NCBI RefSeq assembly: GCF_001152565.1
Contig: NZ_CQAZ01000014.1
Coordinates: 49,512 to 113,511 of the forward strand
Reading direction: 5' to 3'
Length of the DNA: 64,000 bases
Origin: Yersinia pekkanenii
Lineage (GTDB): Bacteria; Pseudomonadota; Gammaproteobacteria; Enterobacterales; Enterobacteriaceae
Each line of letters opens with the position of its first letter. The first letter of the stretch is position 1. The notes below the pieces were generated by a model. The model was not told where the DNA came from, ran no database searches, and worked only from the letters and a program-made list of their open reading frames with translations. The position numbers and the translations under genes were made by a program. Positions 1-9,222 of this stretch are shown in pieces.

Positions 1-200
1 ATTTCACCTGCATCCGGTGCAAGCTGCCCACCAATCAGGCGCAACAATGTGGTTTTACCAATCCCTGATGGCCCCATAATCGCGGTGACTTTGCCGCGCG
101 GGACCGTCATGTTGATATCGGCGAATATCGGACGCTCACCACGAGTAAAACTCATTCCGCGGATCTCTATCAAATTCGACGCCAGTTGGTTCATTATCAT
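1..200 (-). CDS. mlaF: MlaF, ABC transporter ATPase (N-terminal part; runs off the window)
   Basis: ATP-binding subunit of the Mla phospholipid transporter, which keeps outer-membrane lipid asymmetry. Only about 66 N-terminal residues are present. The reverse strand reads MNQLASNLIEIRG, then the Walker A motif GPSGIGKTT and LLRLIGGQLAPDAGE, the usual MlaF N-terminus. Two ATGs lie at 200 and 194; an AAGGGA lies just upstream of the first, so either may be used. It diverges from yrbG, the usual arrangement in enterobacteria. Everything after the Walker A region lies outside the window. Confidence 0.9.
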   Translation of the reverse strand, partial: MIMNQLASNLIEIRGMSFTRGERPIFADINMTVPRGKVTAIMGPSGIGKTTLLRLIGGQLAPDAGE

Positions 201-470
201 TCGTCCCTTAGGGATTGGGTTACTCATCTGCCGCCAATGCTACATCAAATGGCGACAATGAGCACAATGAGGAAGTCATTTGGCAACTTATTACCGTTTT
301 TTCGTCGCCAAAGTTGCCATAAGTTTTACTTTTCTGACGCTCACAGTCAAAATTAGGGTTAACCAACAAAGAGCGTAACGCGTTTTTAATGGTTTTTGCC
401 AACGGGCTATCGGTTACCCATTGACAGAGTCTGCCAACGGATCGGGATTATACCTAATAAAGGACTTTGC
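201..470. promoter_or_regulatory. Divergent intergenic region between mlaF and yrbG
   Basis: 270 bp that must carry the promoters of the leftward mla operon and the rightward yrbG-kdsD-lpt genes. I saw no clear operator or convincing -10/-35 pair. The ribosome binding site AAAGGA at about 458-463 belongs to yrbG. Confidence 0.5.
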
Positions 471-1445
471 ATGTTTTTTGCGATAACACTATTAATTATT
501 GGCTTGGTTTTATTAGTGTACGGTGCTGATCGATTAGTCTATGGCGCTGCCGTGTTATCCCGCTCTTTTGGTATCCCCCCACTCATTATCGGGATGACCA
601 TTGTCGGTATCGGCACATCGCTGCCGGAATTAATTGTTTCGGTGACTGCAGCACTGAATAATCAAACCGATATGGCAGTCGGGAATGTCCTTGGCTCTAA
701 TATTACCAATCTGTTGCTCATTGTAGGGGGGGCTGCTCTGATACGCCCGCTGACCATTCGCTCAGAGATTTTACGCCGCGAACTGCCCTTGATGTTAGTG
801 GTCACGGTGCTGTGTGGTTTTCTGCTGGCAGATAACCATCTCAGCCGTGGGGATGGGGTTATTTTGCTGGTGGCAGCAGCAGCTTTTATTATTCTGATGC
901 TAAAAATTGCACACCTGGCTCACGCGGAAGGAAATGACATCCTAACCCGCGAACAGTTGGCCGAATTACCACAGGACAGTAGTAATACCGTCGCTTTATT
1001 GTGGTTGGTGCTGGCATTTATTATTTTGCCACTGTCGGCCAAAATGATTATCGACAACGCCACAGTTATTGCCAGAGTCGCTGGGGTAAGCGAACTGATT
1101 ATCGGCCTGACAGTCATTGCCATTGGTACCAGTTTACCTGAACTGGCGACTTTCATCGCCGGTGCGTTAAAAGGGGAAAATGATATGGCAGTCGGTAATA
1201 TCATTGGCTCAAATATTTTCAATATTGTTATTGTGTTAGGTGTTCCCGCACTGCTGTCTCCCGGTGATATCGATCCTGCGGCTTTCCAGCGTGATTATTG
1301 GGTGATGCTCGGTGTCAGTGTAATCTTCACCCTGCTTTGCCTGGGGCGTCAACATCGAATCGGCCATATGGCAGGCGCTCTGTTATTTTGTGGGTTTATC
1401 GCTTATCTTGCGATGCTGTTTTTCGCGCCATTTAATGTGGCATAA
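471..1445 (+). CDS. yrbG: Calcium/sodium antiporter, CaCA family
   Basis: Inner-membrane cation exchanger of 324 residues. It contains the two inverted alpha-repeats of the CaCA family, each with a GTSLPE core followed by an AVGN..GSN motif (about residues 44-80 and 220-260). About ten hydrophobic segments run through the protein. The start at 471 is chosen because AAAGGA precedes it and the family N-terminus begins there; the frame is open further upstream, which would add 25 atypical residues. It is the first gene of the rightward kds-lpt cluster; its link to LPS synthesis is positional only. The transported ion is inferred from family membership. Confidence 0.92.
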   Translation: MFFAITLLIIGLVLLVYGADRLVYGAAVLSRSFGIPPLIIGMTIVGIGTSLPELIVSVTAALNNQTDMAVGNVLGSNITNLLLIVGGAALIRPLTIRSEILRRELPLMLVVTVLCGFLLADNHLSRGDGVILLVAAAAFIILMLKIAHLAHAEGNDILTREQLAELPQDSSNTVALLWLVLAFIILPLSAKMIIDNATVIARVAGVSELIIGLTVIAIGTSLPELATFIAGALKGENDMAVGNIIGSNIFNIVIVLGVPALLSPGDIDPAAFQRDYWVMLGVSVIFTLLCLGRQHRIGHMAGALLFCGFIAYLAMLFFAPFNVA

Positions 1446-1475
1446 CATAGACAATGCCGCATACAGGAACCAAAT

Positions 1476-2480
1476 ATGTCTACTTTTGATTTACAGCCGG
1501 ATCTCGATTTACAGCGAGGAATGAATTTCCAGCAGGCGGGTAAACAGGTATTACACATTGAGCGCGAAGGATTAGCACAACTCGATCAATACATTAATGA
1601 CGATTTCGCCAAAGCCTGCGAGGCAATATTTAACTGCCATGGCAAAGTGGTGGTTATGGGGATGGGCAAGTCTGGCCATATTGGTTGCAAAATTGCCGCG
1701 ACCTTCGCCAGCACCGGTACTCCGGCATTCTTCGTCCACCCCGGCGAGGCGAGTCATGGCGATCTCGGTATGGTTACACCACAAGATATTGTGTTAGCCA
1801 TCTCTAATTCAGGCGAGTCTAACGAAATCCTCGCGTTGATCCCGGTGCTTAAACGCCAGAATATTCCGCTGATCTGCATGAGCAACAACCCCGAAAGCAG
1901 CATGGGTAAAGCGGCCACTATTCACTTGTGCATTAAAGTCCCACAAGAGGCTTGCCCGTTGGGGCTGGCCCCCACCACCAGCACGACTGCCACCTTAGTG
2001 ATGGGCGACGCGCTTGCCGTTGCCTTGCTACAAGCCAAAGGCTTCACTCAGGAAGATTTCGCCCTTTCCCATCCGGGCGGAGCTCTGGGGCGCAAGTTGC
2101 TATTACGGATCAGCGATATCATGCACACTGGCGCAGGTATCCCCCGCGTTAGTCCTGACGCATCATTGCGCGATGCCCTACTGGAGATTACTCGGAAAAA
2201 TCTGGGTTTAACCGTAATCTGTGATGATCTGATGATGATTAAAGGTATCTTTACCGACGGTGATTTACGCCGGATATTTGATATGGGGATTGATTTGAAT
2301 AACGCGAAAATCGCCGATGTGATGACCCGTGGCGGAATTCGAGTTCCTCCAACCATGTTAGCGGTAGACGTACTTAACCTGATGGAGTCCCGTCATATTA
2401 CCGCCGTACTGATAGCCGACGGTGACCAATTGTTAGGCGTGGTGCATATGCACGACATGCTAAGGGCCGGAGTCGTCTGA
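1476..2480 (+). CDS. kdsD: D-arabinose 5-phosphate isomerase
   Basis: Converts ribulose 5-phosphate to arabinose 5-phosphate, the first step towards Kdo of the LPS inner core; cytoplasmic. The 334-residue protein has an N-terminal SIS sugar-isomerase domain (about residues 45-185, with GMGKSGHIGCKIAATFAS and SNSGESNE) and a C-terminal pair of CBS domains (about 215-330). The length matches the KpsF/KdsD family. AGGAAC lies before the ATG. It sits 30 bp after yrbG and just before kdsC, which acts two steps later in the same pathway. Confidence 0.97.
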   Translation: MSTFDLQPDLDLQRGMNFQQAGKQVLHIEREGLAQLDQYINDDFAKACEAIFNCHGKVVVMGMGKSGHIGCKIAATFASTGTPAFFVHPGEASHGDLGMVTPQDIVLAISNSGESNEILALIPVLKRQNIPLICMSNNPESSMGKAATIHLCIKVPQEACPLGLAPTTSTTATLVMGDALAVALLQAKGFTQEDFALSHPGGALGRKLLLRISDIMHTGAGIPRVSPDASLRDALLEITRKNLGLTVICDDLMMIKGIFTDGDLRRIFDMGIDLNNAKIADVMTRGGIRVPPTMLAVDVLNLMESRHITAVLIADGDQLLGVVHMHDMLRAGVV

Positions 2481-2514
2481 CCGACTGGCTGCATATTCAA
2501 GTAAGAAGGGTAAA

Positions 2515-3078
2515 ATGGATAAGATGGTATATCTGGACACCTGCTACGGACCCGTAGCCGACAGCACTATGCAACGTGCGGGGAAAATTCGCCTGCTGAT
2601 CTGTGATGTTGATGGTGTCATGTCCGATGGCCTGATTTACATGGGTAACCAAGGCGAAGAGCTGAAAGCTTTCAACGTGCGTGATGGCTACGGTATCCGC
2701 TGCCTGATAACCTCAGGTATTGAAGTGGCCATTATTACTGGGCGCAGCGCCAAATTACTGGAACACCGCGCCAACACCTTAGGCATTACCCACCTTTATC
2801 AGGGGCAATCTGATAAGCTGGTAGCCTATAACGAATTGTTGGTAGCATTAAAATGCCAGCCCGAGCAGGTTGCGTATATTGGCGATGACCTGATTGATTG
2901 GCCGGTGATGGCGCGAGTTGGGTTATCTGTTGCGGTGGCGGACGCCCATCCGTCACTTATCCCCAAGGCGCATTATGTTACGCGAATCAATGGCGGGCGC
3001 GGTGCAGTACGCGAGATATGTGATTTGATATTATTGGCTCAAGGTAAACTCGAAGGTGCCACAGGATTGTCGATATGA
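2515..3078 (+). CDS. kdsC: 3-deoxy-D-manno-octulosonate 8-phosphate phosphatase
   Basis: HAD-superfamily phosphatase that removes phosphate from Kdo-8-phosphate. The nucleophile motif DVDGVMSDG is at residues 31-39 (Asp31 and Asp33). A later GDDLIDWPVM segment supplies the metal-binding acidic residues. The 187-residue length is typical of the tetrameric C0 HAD KdsC proteins, which lack a cap domain. GAAGGG lies about 6 nt before the ATG. The gene ends in a 4-nt overlap with lptC (ATGA), indicating translational coupling. Confidence 0.97.
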   Translation: MDKMVYLDTCYGPVADSTMQRAGKIRLLICDVDGVMSDGLIYMGNQGEELKAFNVRDGYGIRCLITSGIEVAIITGRSAKLLEHRANTLGITHLYQGQSDKLVAYNELLVALKCQPEQVAYIGDDLIDWPVMARVGLSVAVADAHPSLIPKAHYVTRINGGRGAVREICDLILLAQGKLEGATGLSI

Positions 3079-3638
3079 GTAAAACAAGACTATGGATAAC
3101 GGTATCTCTGGCACTGATTACGTTGGCATTAATTGGCTGGAATCTGTCCGGTTTTAATCAGCAGAATACGCAGACAGTGGTAGCTGATGATGAACCCTCC
3201 TCGCAAAGTCAGCATACTGTGACCGTCGTTTTCAATCCGGTCGGGAAACTGAGTTATAAATTGGTAGCAGAAAACGTTCAGAATTTCAGCACCCAAGAAC
3301 TGACCTGGTTTACTAAGCCGGTCATGACCCTATTTGGTGACAATACTGTCGCCACTTGGACAGTGCGAGCAGATCGCGCCAAGCTGACCAATGATAAAAT
3401 GCTTTATTTGTATGGGCATGTTGAGGTTGATAGCCTGACCGCCGACGCACAGTTACAAAAAATCAAAACCGATAACGCCCAGGTTAATTTGATCACTCAG
3501 GATGTATCCTCAGACGATGAAGTTACCCTCTTTGGTGTTGGATTCACATCTAACGGCATGAAAATGCGTGGGAACTTGCGGGACAAAACCGCCGAGCTGA
3601 TTGAAAAGGTTAAAACCTCTTATGAAATTCAAAAATAA
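3075..3638 (+). CDS. lptC: LPS export protein LptC
   Basis: Bitopic inner-membrane component of the Lpt bridge; it receives LPS from LptB2FG and passes it to LptA. The 187 residues show one N-terminal transmembrane helix (about residues 7-24) followed by a periplasmic beta-jellyroll domain. It overlaps kdsC by 4 nt and lptA by about 17 nt, so the three are probably co-translated. Length and order match the enterobacterial locus. Confidence 0.96.
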   Translation: MSKTRLWITVSLALITLALIGWNLSGFNQQNTQTVVADDEPSSQSQHTVTVVFNPVGKLSYKLVAENVQNFSTQELTWFTKPVMTLFGDNTVATWTVRADRAKLTNDKMLYLYGHVEVDSLTADAQLQKIKTDNAQVNLITQDVSSDDEVTLFGVGFTSNGMKMRGNLRDKTAELIEKVKTSYEIQK

Positions 3639-4167
3639 AATTCGTCATTTGTTGCTTGCCAGTTCACTGTTGGCCGCAAGCCTGCCTGCGTTTGCTTTAA
3701 CGGGTGATACAGAGAAACCCGTTAAAGTGAAGTCTGATAAACAAGACATTAAGATGTTGGAAAACACCTCCACCTTTAGTGGTAACGTGGTTATCAAACA
3801 AGGCACGATTGAGATCAAAGCAGATAAAGTGGTCATCACACGTCCAGATGGTGATCAAAGCAAAATGTTCATTGAAGGTTTTGGTAACCCGATAACCTTC
3901 TACCAGATGCAAGACAACGGTAAACCCGTAAAAGGACACAGCCAAAAATTGCGTTACGAAGTTACTAATGAGTTCATAACGCTGACGGGTGACGCGTATC
4001 TGGAGCAGCTTGATAGCAATATCAAAGGGGATCGCATCACTTATCTGGTGAAAAAACAGCAGATGGAAGCCTTCAGTGACAAAGGCAATCGCGTCACAAC
4101 CGTGTTATTACCGTCCCAATTACAAGACAAAGGGCCAGCAGCGTCAGGCCAAAAGAAGAGTAAGTAA
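3622..4167 (+). CDS. lptA: LPS transport periplasmic protein LptA
   Basis: Periplasmic protein that polymerises into the LPS bridge between LptC and LptD. The ATG at 3622 gives a clear Sec signal peptide (KNK, hydrophobic stretch, cleavage after AFA near residue 25) and 181 residues in all. A TTG start further upstream would put extra residues before the signal peptide and is less likely. The OstA-like repeats follow (VKIK..TFSGNVVIKQGTIEIKADK). The C-terminus is Lys-rich. It overlaps the end of lptC. Confidence 0.95.
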   Translation: MKFKNKIRHLLLASSLLAASLPAFALTGDTEKPVKVKSDKQDIKMLENTSTFSGNVVIKQGTIEIKADKVVITRPDGDQSKMFIEGFGNPITFYQMQDNGKPVKGHSQKLRYEVTNEFITLTGDAYLEQLDSNIKGDRITYLVKKQQMEAFSDKGNRVTTVLLPSQLQDKGPAASGQKKSK

Positions 4168-4173
4168 TCATTT

Positions 4174-4899
4174 ATGGCAACATTAATCGCAGAAAAGCTG
4201 GCTAAGGCGTACAAAGGCCGTAAAGTGGTCGAGGACGTGAGTCTGAATGTGAAGTCCGGTGAGATTGTGGGTTTGCTTGGGCCGAACGGCGCGGGTAAAA
4301 CGACCACTTTTTATATGGTCGTCGGCATTGTCCAGCGTGACGCCGGGCGTATTGTGATTGATGACGAAGATATCAGCCTCTTGCCTCTCCATGAACGCGC
4401 CCGTCGCGGGATTGGTTATTTACCACAAGAAGCCTCAATCTTCCGCCGCCTGAGTGTATTTAACAACCTGATGGCGGTGCTGGAGATCCGTAAAGATCTT
4501 TCTGCTGAACAGCGGGAGGAACGGGCTGAGGAATTAATGGAAGAGTTCCATATCACCCATTTACGTGACAATCTGGGGCAATCACTGTCCGGCGGTGAAC
4601 GCCGTCGTGTTGAAATAGCCCGTGCGCTGGCGGCAAATCCTAAGTTTATTCTACTGGATGAGCCTTTTGCCGGGGTTGACCCCATTTCCGTTATTGATAT
4701 TAAAAAAATCATTGAGCATCTGCGCGATAGTGGCCTCGGCGTATTGATTACCGACCATAACGTGCGTGAAACGTTAGACGTTTGTGAGCGGGCTTATATT
4801 GTAAGCCAAGGGCACTTAATCGCTCACGGTACACCACAGGAAATTTTGGCTGACGAACAAGTTAAACGGGTTTATCTGGGTGAAGAGTTCCGCCTCTGA
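4174..4899 (+). CDS. lptB: LPS export ABC transporter ATPase LptB
   Basis: ATPase that drives extraction of LPS from the inner membrane with LptF/LptG. The 241 residues carry Walker [10 protein letters not shown] (36-44), signature LSGGERRR, Walker [13 protein letters not shown] and the switch His in ITDHN. It starts 6 nt after lptA, so the two are one transcription unit. Length is typical. Confidence 0.98.
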   Translation: MATLIAEKLAKAYKGRKVVEDVSLNVKSGEIVGLLGPNGAGKTTTFYMVVGIVQRDAGRIVIDDEDISLLPLHERARRGIGYLPQEASIFRRLSVFNNLMAVLEIRKDLSAEQREERAEELMEEFHITHLRDNLGQSLSGGERRRVEIARALAANPKFILLDEPFAGVDPISVIDIKKIIEHLRDSGLGVLITDHNVRETLDVCERAYIVSQGHLIAHGTPQEILADEQVKRVYLGEEFRL

Positions 4900-4958
4900 C
4901 CGCATGATCCACCGGGTAAGTCGTTTCGTCATCCATTAAGGAAAATTGATACTGCATT

Positions 4959-6392
4959 ATGAAGCAAGGTTTGCAACTCAAGTTCAGCCAACAACTGGCA
5001 ATGACTCCGCAACTACAGCAAGCTATTCGCTTGTTGCAGCTTTCTACGCTTGAACTCCAGCAGGAGATTCAGTTAGCGCTGGAGAGTAACCCCCTGCTTG
5101 AGCAAACGGATCTTCATGAAGAGATAGATGCCAAAGAAACCATAGACAGTGAATCGCTCGATACTCGTGAGGCACTGGAACAGAAAGAGATGCCGGAAGA
5201 GTTGCCGCTGGATGCCACCTGGGATGAGATTTATACCGCAGGTACACCATCAGGTATGGGCAACGATTACAGTGATGACGAATTACCCGTCTATCAGGGT
5301 GAAACCACCCAAACGCTGCAAGATTATCTGATGTGGCAAGTTGATTTGACTCCGTTCTCAGATACCGATGTTGCCATTGCAACCTCAATCGTTGATGCGG
5401 TAGATGAAACGGGCTATCTCACCGTTCCGCTGGAAGATATTCTGGAAAGCATGGGCGATGAGAACGTCGCGCTAGACGAAGTTGAAGCGGTACTTAAACG
5501 AATTCAACACTTTGACCCCATTGGTGTTGCCGCCCGAAACTTGCGTGAATGCCTGCTGGTACAGCTGTCACAATATGCCAAAGATACTCCATATCTGGCC
5601 GAAGCACGCCTGGTGGTCAGTGAGTATCTGGATTTGCTCGGTAACCATGATTTCCGCACAATGATCCGTTTAAGCCGGCTAAAAGAAGATACACTTAAAC
5701 CAGCGATCGCCCTGATTCAATCTCTGGACCCACGCCCGGGCCAATCCATCAATACCGGCGAGTCTGAGTATGTCATTCCGGACGTTCTGGTGCGTAAAGA
5801 CAAAGATCAATGGACGGTCGAGCTTAATGCCGATAGCATTCCGCGCCTAAAAATCAACCAACAGTATGCGGCGATGGGTAGCCGTACCCGCAATGATAGC
5901 GACGGGCAATTTATCCGCAGCAATCTGCAAGAAGCCAAATGGTTGATAAAAAGCCTTGAAAGCCGCAATGAAACGCTACTAAAAGTGGCTCGTTGCATTG
6001 TCGAGCAGCAGGTGGCATTTTTTGATAATGGGCCCGAATTTATGAAACCCATGGTACTGGCTGATATTGCCCAAGCCGTGGATATGCATGAATCGACAAT
6101 ATCCCGCGTGACCACGCAGAAGTTCCTGCACAGTCCCCGAGGTATTTTCGAGCTGAAATATTTTTTCTCCAGTCACGTCAATACAGAAAGTGGTGGTGAA
6201 GCTTCTTCCACTGCAATTCGTGCACTGGTGAAGAAATTGGTTGCGGCAGAAAACCCTGCCAAACCACTGAGTGACAGTAAGCTGACCACTTTATTATGTG
6301 AACAAGGCATTATGGTGGCACGCCGTACCGTCGCGAAGTACCGAGAGTCGTTATCCATCCCGCCGTCAAATCAGCGTAAACAGTTGGTTTGA
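4959..6392 (+). CDS. rpoN: RNA polymerase sigma-54 factor
   Basis: Alternative sigma factor for -24/-12 promoters that needs AAA+ activators. The 477-residue protein has the Gln/Leu-rich region I at its N-terminus, an acidic region II (about 55-115), the core-binding domain, a helix-turn-helix and the C-terminal RpoN box [21 protein letters not shown] precedes the ATG. It leads the conserved cluster rpoN-hpf-ptsN-rapZ-npr. Confidence 0.98.
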   Translation: MKQGLQLKFSQQLAMTPQLQQAIRLLQLSTLELQQEIQLALESNPLLEQTDLHEEIDAKETIDSESLDTREALEQKEMPEELPLDATWDEIYTAGTPSGMGNDYSDDELPVYQGETTQTLQDYLMWQVDLTPFSDTDVAIATSIVDAVDETGYLTVPLEDILESMGDENVALDEVEAVLKRIQHFDPIGVAARNLRECLLVQLSQYAKDTPYLAEARLVVSEYLDLLGNHDFRTMIRLSRLKEDTLKPAIALIQSLDPRPGQSINTGESEYVIPDVLVRKDKDQWTVELNADSIPRLKINQQYAAMGSRTRNDSDGQFIRSNLQEAKWLIKSLESRNETLLKVARCIVEQQVAFFDNGPEFMKPMVLADIAQAVDMHESTISRVTTQKFLHSPRGIFELKYFFSSHVNTESGGEASSTAIRALVKKLVAAENPAKPLSDSKLTTLLCEQGIMVARRTVAKYRESLSIPPSNQRKQLV

Positions 6393-6415
6393 CCTGAACT
6401 GAGAAGGAAGACACT

Positions 6416-6703
6416 ATGCAGCTCAATATTACCGGACATCATGTCGAAATAACCGAAGCACTACGCGAGTTTGTTAACACTAAATTTGCCAAACTTGAGC
6501 AATATTTTGATCGCATTAACCAGGTATATGTGGTTTTAAGTGTTGAAAAAATAAAACAAATTGCAGAAGCAACGGTACATGTGAATGGAGGCGAGTTGCA
6601 TGCAAGCTCAGAGCAGGAGGATATGTACGCCGCAATTGATATTTTGGTTGATAAACTGGCCCGCCAGTTGAACAAACATAAAGATAAATTGAAACAACAT
6701 TAG
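6416..6703 (+). CDS. hpf: Ribosome hibernation promoting factor
   Basis: Short HPF/YfiA-family protein of 95 residues that binds the 30S decoding site and promotes 100S ribosome dimers in stationary phase. The family pattern MQLNITGHHVEITEALREFV is at the N-terminus and a basic tail (KHKDKLKQH) at the end. GAGAAGGAAG precedes the start. It lies 23 bp after rpoN, as in other enterobacteria. Confidence 0.96.
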   Translation: MQLNITGHHVEITEALREFVNTKFAKLEQYFDRINQVYVVLSVEKIKQIAEATVHVNGGELHASSEQEDMYAAIDILVDKLARQLNKHKDKLKQH

Positions 6704-6827
6704 GGTTCCTTGCGGCTGTTTATTCACCGAATAAGGTTCTACACTCGCTACATAACCTCATCCTGCGGCGGAGAATACACTCCACCGTGGGTATCAGGTA
6801 TACAACAGCGCTTAAGTGAAAGATGAG

Positions 6828-7310
6828 ATGATCAACGATCTAGCATTGCAATTAAGCTCGGTATTAAATATCGAGTGCACCAAAAGCTCCGTACATTGCT
6901 CAAGTAAAAAACGGGCTTTGGAAATTATCAGCGAGTTGGCTGCCAAACAACTTAACTTGCCTTCACAGGTCGTTTTCGATGCTGTATTGACCCGCGAGCG
7001 TATGGGCAGCACCGGTATTGGTAGTGGTATTGCGATACCCCATGGCAAGTTGGAAGAAGACACACTACGTGCGGTAGGGGTATTTATCCGTCTGGACCAA
7101 CCAATTGCCTTCGATGCTATTGATAACCAACCAGTTGATTTATTATTTGCCTTGTTGGTACCGGCAGATCAATGTAAAACTCACTTACACACATTGTCTT
7201 TAGTGGCCAAGCGATTAGCTGATAAAACAGTGTGTCGGCGTCTACGGGCGGCACAGAGTGATGATGAGCTTTATCAGATAATGACTGAATTACCGCCAGA
7301 AATAGCGTAA
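6828..7310 (+). CDS. ptsN: Nitrogen-related PTS enzyme IIA
   Basis: EIIA-Ntr of the regulatory nitrogen PTS; it accepts phosphate from Npr and in relatives controls potassium transport and stress responses. The phosphorylated His is in GIAIPHGKL (His72 from the ATG at 6828). The protein is 160 residues from that ATG. An in-frame GTG at 6816 would add four residues; GAAAGATGAG just before 6828 favours the ATG. C-terminal EIIA motifs (LLFALLVPAD, LSLVAKRLAD) are intact. Confidence 0.95.
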   Translation: MINDLALQLSSVLNIECTKSSVHCSSKKRALEIISELAAKQLNLPSQVVFDAVLTRERMGSTGIGSGIAIPHGKLEEDTLRAVGVFIRLDQPIAFDAIDNQPVDLLFALLVPADQCKTHLHTLSLVAKRLADKTVCRRLRAAQSDDELYQIMTELPPEIA

Positions 7311-7343
7311 TCCGGCAAATCACGTCTGTTTTATTCACTATGC

Positions 7344-7361
7344 CCGGCTGTTGTAGCCGGA
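7344..7361 (+). terminator. Small hairpin after ptsN
   Basis: CCGGCT and AGCCGG flank a 5-nt loop shortly after the ptsN stop. No T-run follows, so it may be a processing or stabilising hairpin rather than a full terminator. rapZ and npr usually continue the operon. Confidence 0.35.
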
Positions 7362-7376
7362 ATAAAGGGTTCTAAT

Positions 7377-7565
7377 ATATAGCCCAATAGATTTCAAGAT
7401 TCAGGAAGGCGGCAAGGGAGAGACAAATCGGTCGGTGACCCGTTTATGCTAGCCCGCAGGGTGAGCCTCAAAGAGGCTCATTAATCCCGATGAGCTTACA
7501 CTGGTAAGTGATTCGGGTGAACGAAAGCAGCCAACACACCTGCAACTTGAAAGATGACGGGTATA
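7377..7565. repeat. ERIC element, long form with internal insertion
   Basis: Terminal inverted repeats are recognisable: TATAGCCC..CAAGATTCAGG at the left and CTGCAACTTGAAAGATGACGG at the right. The interior has the ERIC signature TAAGTGATTCGGGTGAACG. At about 189 bp it exceeds the roughly 127-bp ERIC unit because of some 60 bp of extra sequence in its left half. It separates ptsN from rapZ and is probably transcribed with the operon. Confidence 0.85.
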
Positions 7566-7581
7566 AAGGGGAGTTACTCAC

Positions 7582-8433
7582 ATGGTGCTGATGATTGTCA
7601 GCGGCCGTTCCGGTTCAGGAAAGTCTGTTGCTTTGCGCGCATTAGAAGATATGGGCTTTTATTGCGTCGATAATTTGCCCGTGGTTCTACTGCCGCAGTT
7701 GGCGAGTACACTTGCTGGTATGAATATCTCAGCAGCGGTGAGCATAGACGTACGCAATATGCCGGAATCTCCTGAGGTATTTGAACATGCCATGACTCAA
7801 CTGCCAGACAGTTTTTCACCGCAGTTGCTGTTTTTGGATGCTGACCGTAATACCCTGATCCGTCGCTATAGTGACACCCGTCGCCTGCACCCACTTTCGG
7901 CTAAAAATCTGTCATTAGAAAGTGCTATCGATGAAGAGAGTATCCTGCTGGAGCCTCTGCGCTCACGGGCGGATCTGGTTATCGATACGTCTGAAATGTC
8001 AGTACATGAGTTGGCTGAGATGCTGCGTACCCGTCTGTTGGGTAAACGTGAGCGTGAGTTGACGATGGTATTTGAGTCCTTTGGCTTTAAACACGGCCTT
8101 CCCATTGATGCCGATTATGTCTTTGACGTTCGTTTTCTGCCAAACCCGCACTGGGACCCGAAATTACGCCCCATGACCGGCCTGGATAAACCGGTAATCT
8201 CCTTCCTTGATCGCCATACCGAAGTACATAACTTCGTTTATCAGACACGCAGCTATCTGGAACAATGGTTGCCGATGTTGGAAACCAATAACCGCAGTTA
8301 TCTGACGGTTGCCATTGGTTGTACCGGTGGTAAGCACCGCTCGGTATATGTTGCGGAACAATTGGCAGATTATTTCCGCGCTCGCGGTAAGAATGTCCAA
8401 TCACGCCATCGTACTCTGGAAAAGCGTAAATAA
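7582..8433 (+). CDS. rapZ: RNase adapter protein RapZ
   Basis: Binds glucosamine-6-phosphate and the sRNA GlmZ and presents the RNA to RNase E, which controls GlmS and so cell-wall precursor supply. The 283 residues have an N-terminal P-loop GRSGSGKS (8-15). The C-terminal domain carries [14 protein letters not shown] and a basic tail (RHRTLEKRK) used in RNA binding. GGGGAG precedes the ATG. The last base of its stop codon is the first base of the npr start. Confidence 0.97.
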   Translation: MVLMIVSGRSGSGKSVALRALEDMGFYCVDNLPVVLLPQLASTLAGMNISAAVSIDVRNMPESPEVFEHAMTQLPDSFSPQLLFLDADRNTLIRRYSDTRRLHPLSAKNLSLESAIDEESILLEPLRSRADLVIDTSEMSVHELAEMLRTRLLGKRERELTMVFESFGFKHGLPIDADYVFDVRFLPNPHWDPKLRPMTGLDKPVISFLDRHTEVHNFVYQTRSYLEQWLPMLETNNRSYLTVAIGCTGGKHRSVYVAEQLADYFRARGKNVQSRHRTLEKRK

Positions 8434-8705
8434 TGACTGTCAAACAGACTGTTGAGATCAAGAACAAGCTGGGTATGCATGCCCGTCCAGCCATGAAATT
8501 GTTCGAGCTGGTTCAGAGTTTTGATGCAGAAGTGATGTTACGCAATGACAGTGGTACCGAAGCCGAAGCCAGTAGTGTGATTGCACTGCTGATGCTGGAT
8601 TCAGCCAAAGGCCGCCAGATTGAGGTTGAAGCCACTGGTCCTGATGAGATCCAAGCACTGGCAGCAGTTATGGAGTTGTTTAATTCGGGGTTTGATGAGG
8701 ATTGA
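8433..8705 (+). CDS. npr: Phosphocarrier protein NPr of the nitrogen PTS
   Basis: HPr-like protein that passes phosphate from EI-Ntr (PtsP) to PtsN. The 90 residues contain the active-site His in KLGMHARPA (His16) and the Ser-region [14 protein letters not shown]. It overlaps rapZ by one base (TAATG), so translation is coupled. It is the last gene of the rpoN cluster. Confidence 0.96.
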   Translation: MTVKQTVEIKNKLGMHARPAMKLFELVQSFDAEVMLRNDSGTEAEASSVIALLMLDSAKGRQIEVEATGPDEIQALAAVMELFNSGFDED

Positions 8706-9222
8706 GGTTGCAGTTCACATTGATGATTCAACAGTGAATGATTAGATAACCCAGTTCGCGAGTTATAACCTCACCGTTTACTTGAATGTTGATCAACCCA
8801 CCACCACCCGCCCCATTTGGAATAGCACGCTTGCACAGGTTTCATCCTAATCATCGTTCCGGCTGACGGAGTACGGTGATTATTGCCTCTTCGACATACC
8901 CTGCCCTTTGAATTAGAGACCTCCCTCTCCACCCTATTGTTCCCGCTTACCGCTGGTTATATCTCAATTAATGTTTATTTTTGTGAAAACTTAAATTTTA
9001 AATCCAATTTAAATCAAAGCATTACATTACTTACATCACCTATTGTTAACAGTTGTGAGTTTAATCGCATTTAGTTACTGGGAAAAGCCTTATTTTTAAC
9101 TTTATCAAACATTAAATAACTAAAATTAACATCCTCTATTTCTGTATAACGCCAGCGCGATAGCCAACAGGATTTTCGCTGAACCTTGTTCCCTGCAAAT
9201 AATTAAAATAAGAGGCTCCATC
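8706..9222. other. Intergenic region, 517 bp, between npr and the MFS gene
   Basis: The left third has mixed composition, including an imperfect dyad at about 8849-8880 (ATCATCG..CGGTGAT). The right part (8960-9130) is AT-rich and probably holds the promoter of the MFS-denD pair. A short open frame at 8883-9074 has no ribosome binding site or recognisable product and is not called. TAAGAGGCTC lies near the MFS start. Confidence 0.5.

Noticed and set aside
1572..1784. Antisense open frames inside kdsD, lptB, rpoN, mgtA and the tca genes
   Set aside because: They mirror the codon bias of the real genes on the other strand and have no start signals or known motifs.
8818..8840. Possible sigma-54 promoter (TGG..TTGCA) near the npr-MFS gap
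   Set aside because: The GG and GC elements are 12 bp apart instead of the required 10, and no activator gene is adjacent.
8883..9074. Open frame of 63 codons after npr
   Set aside because: No ribosome binding site, no recognisable protein pattern, composition like the surrounding non-coding DNA.
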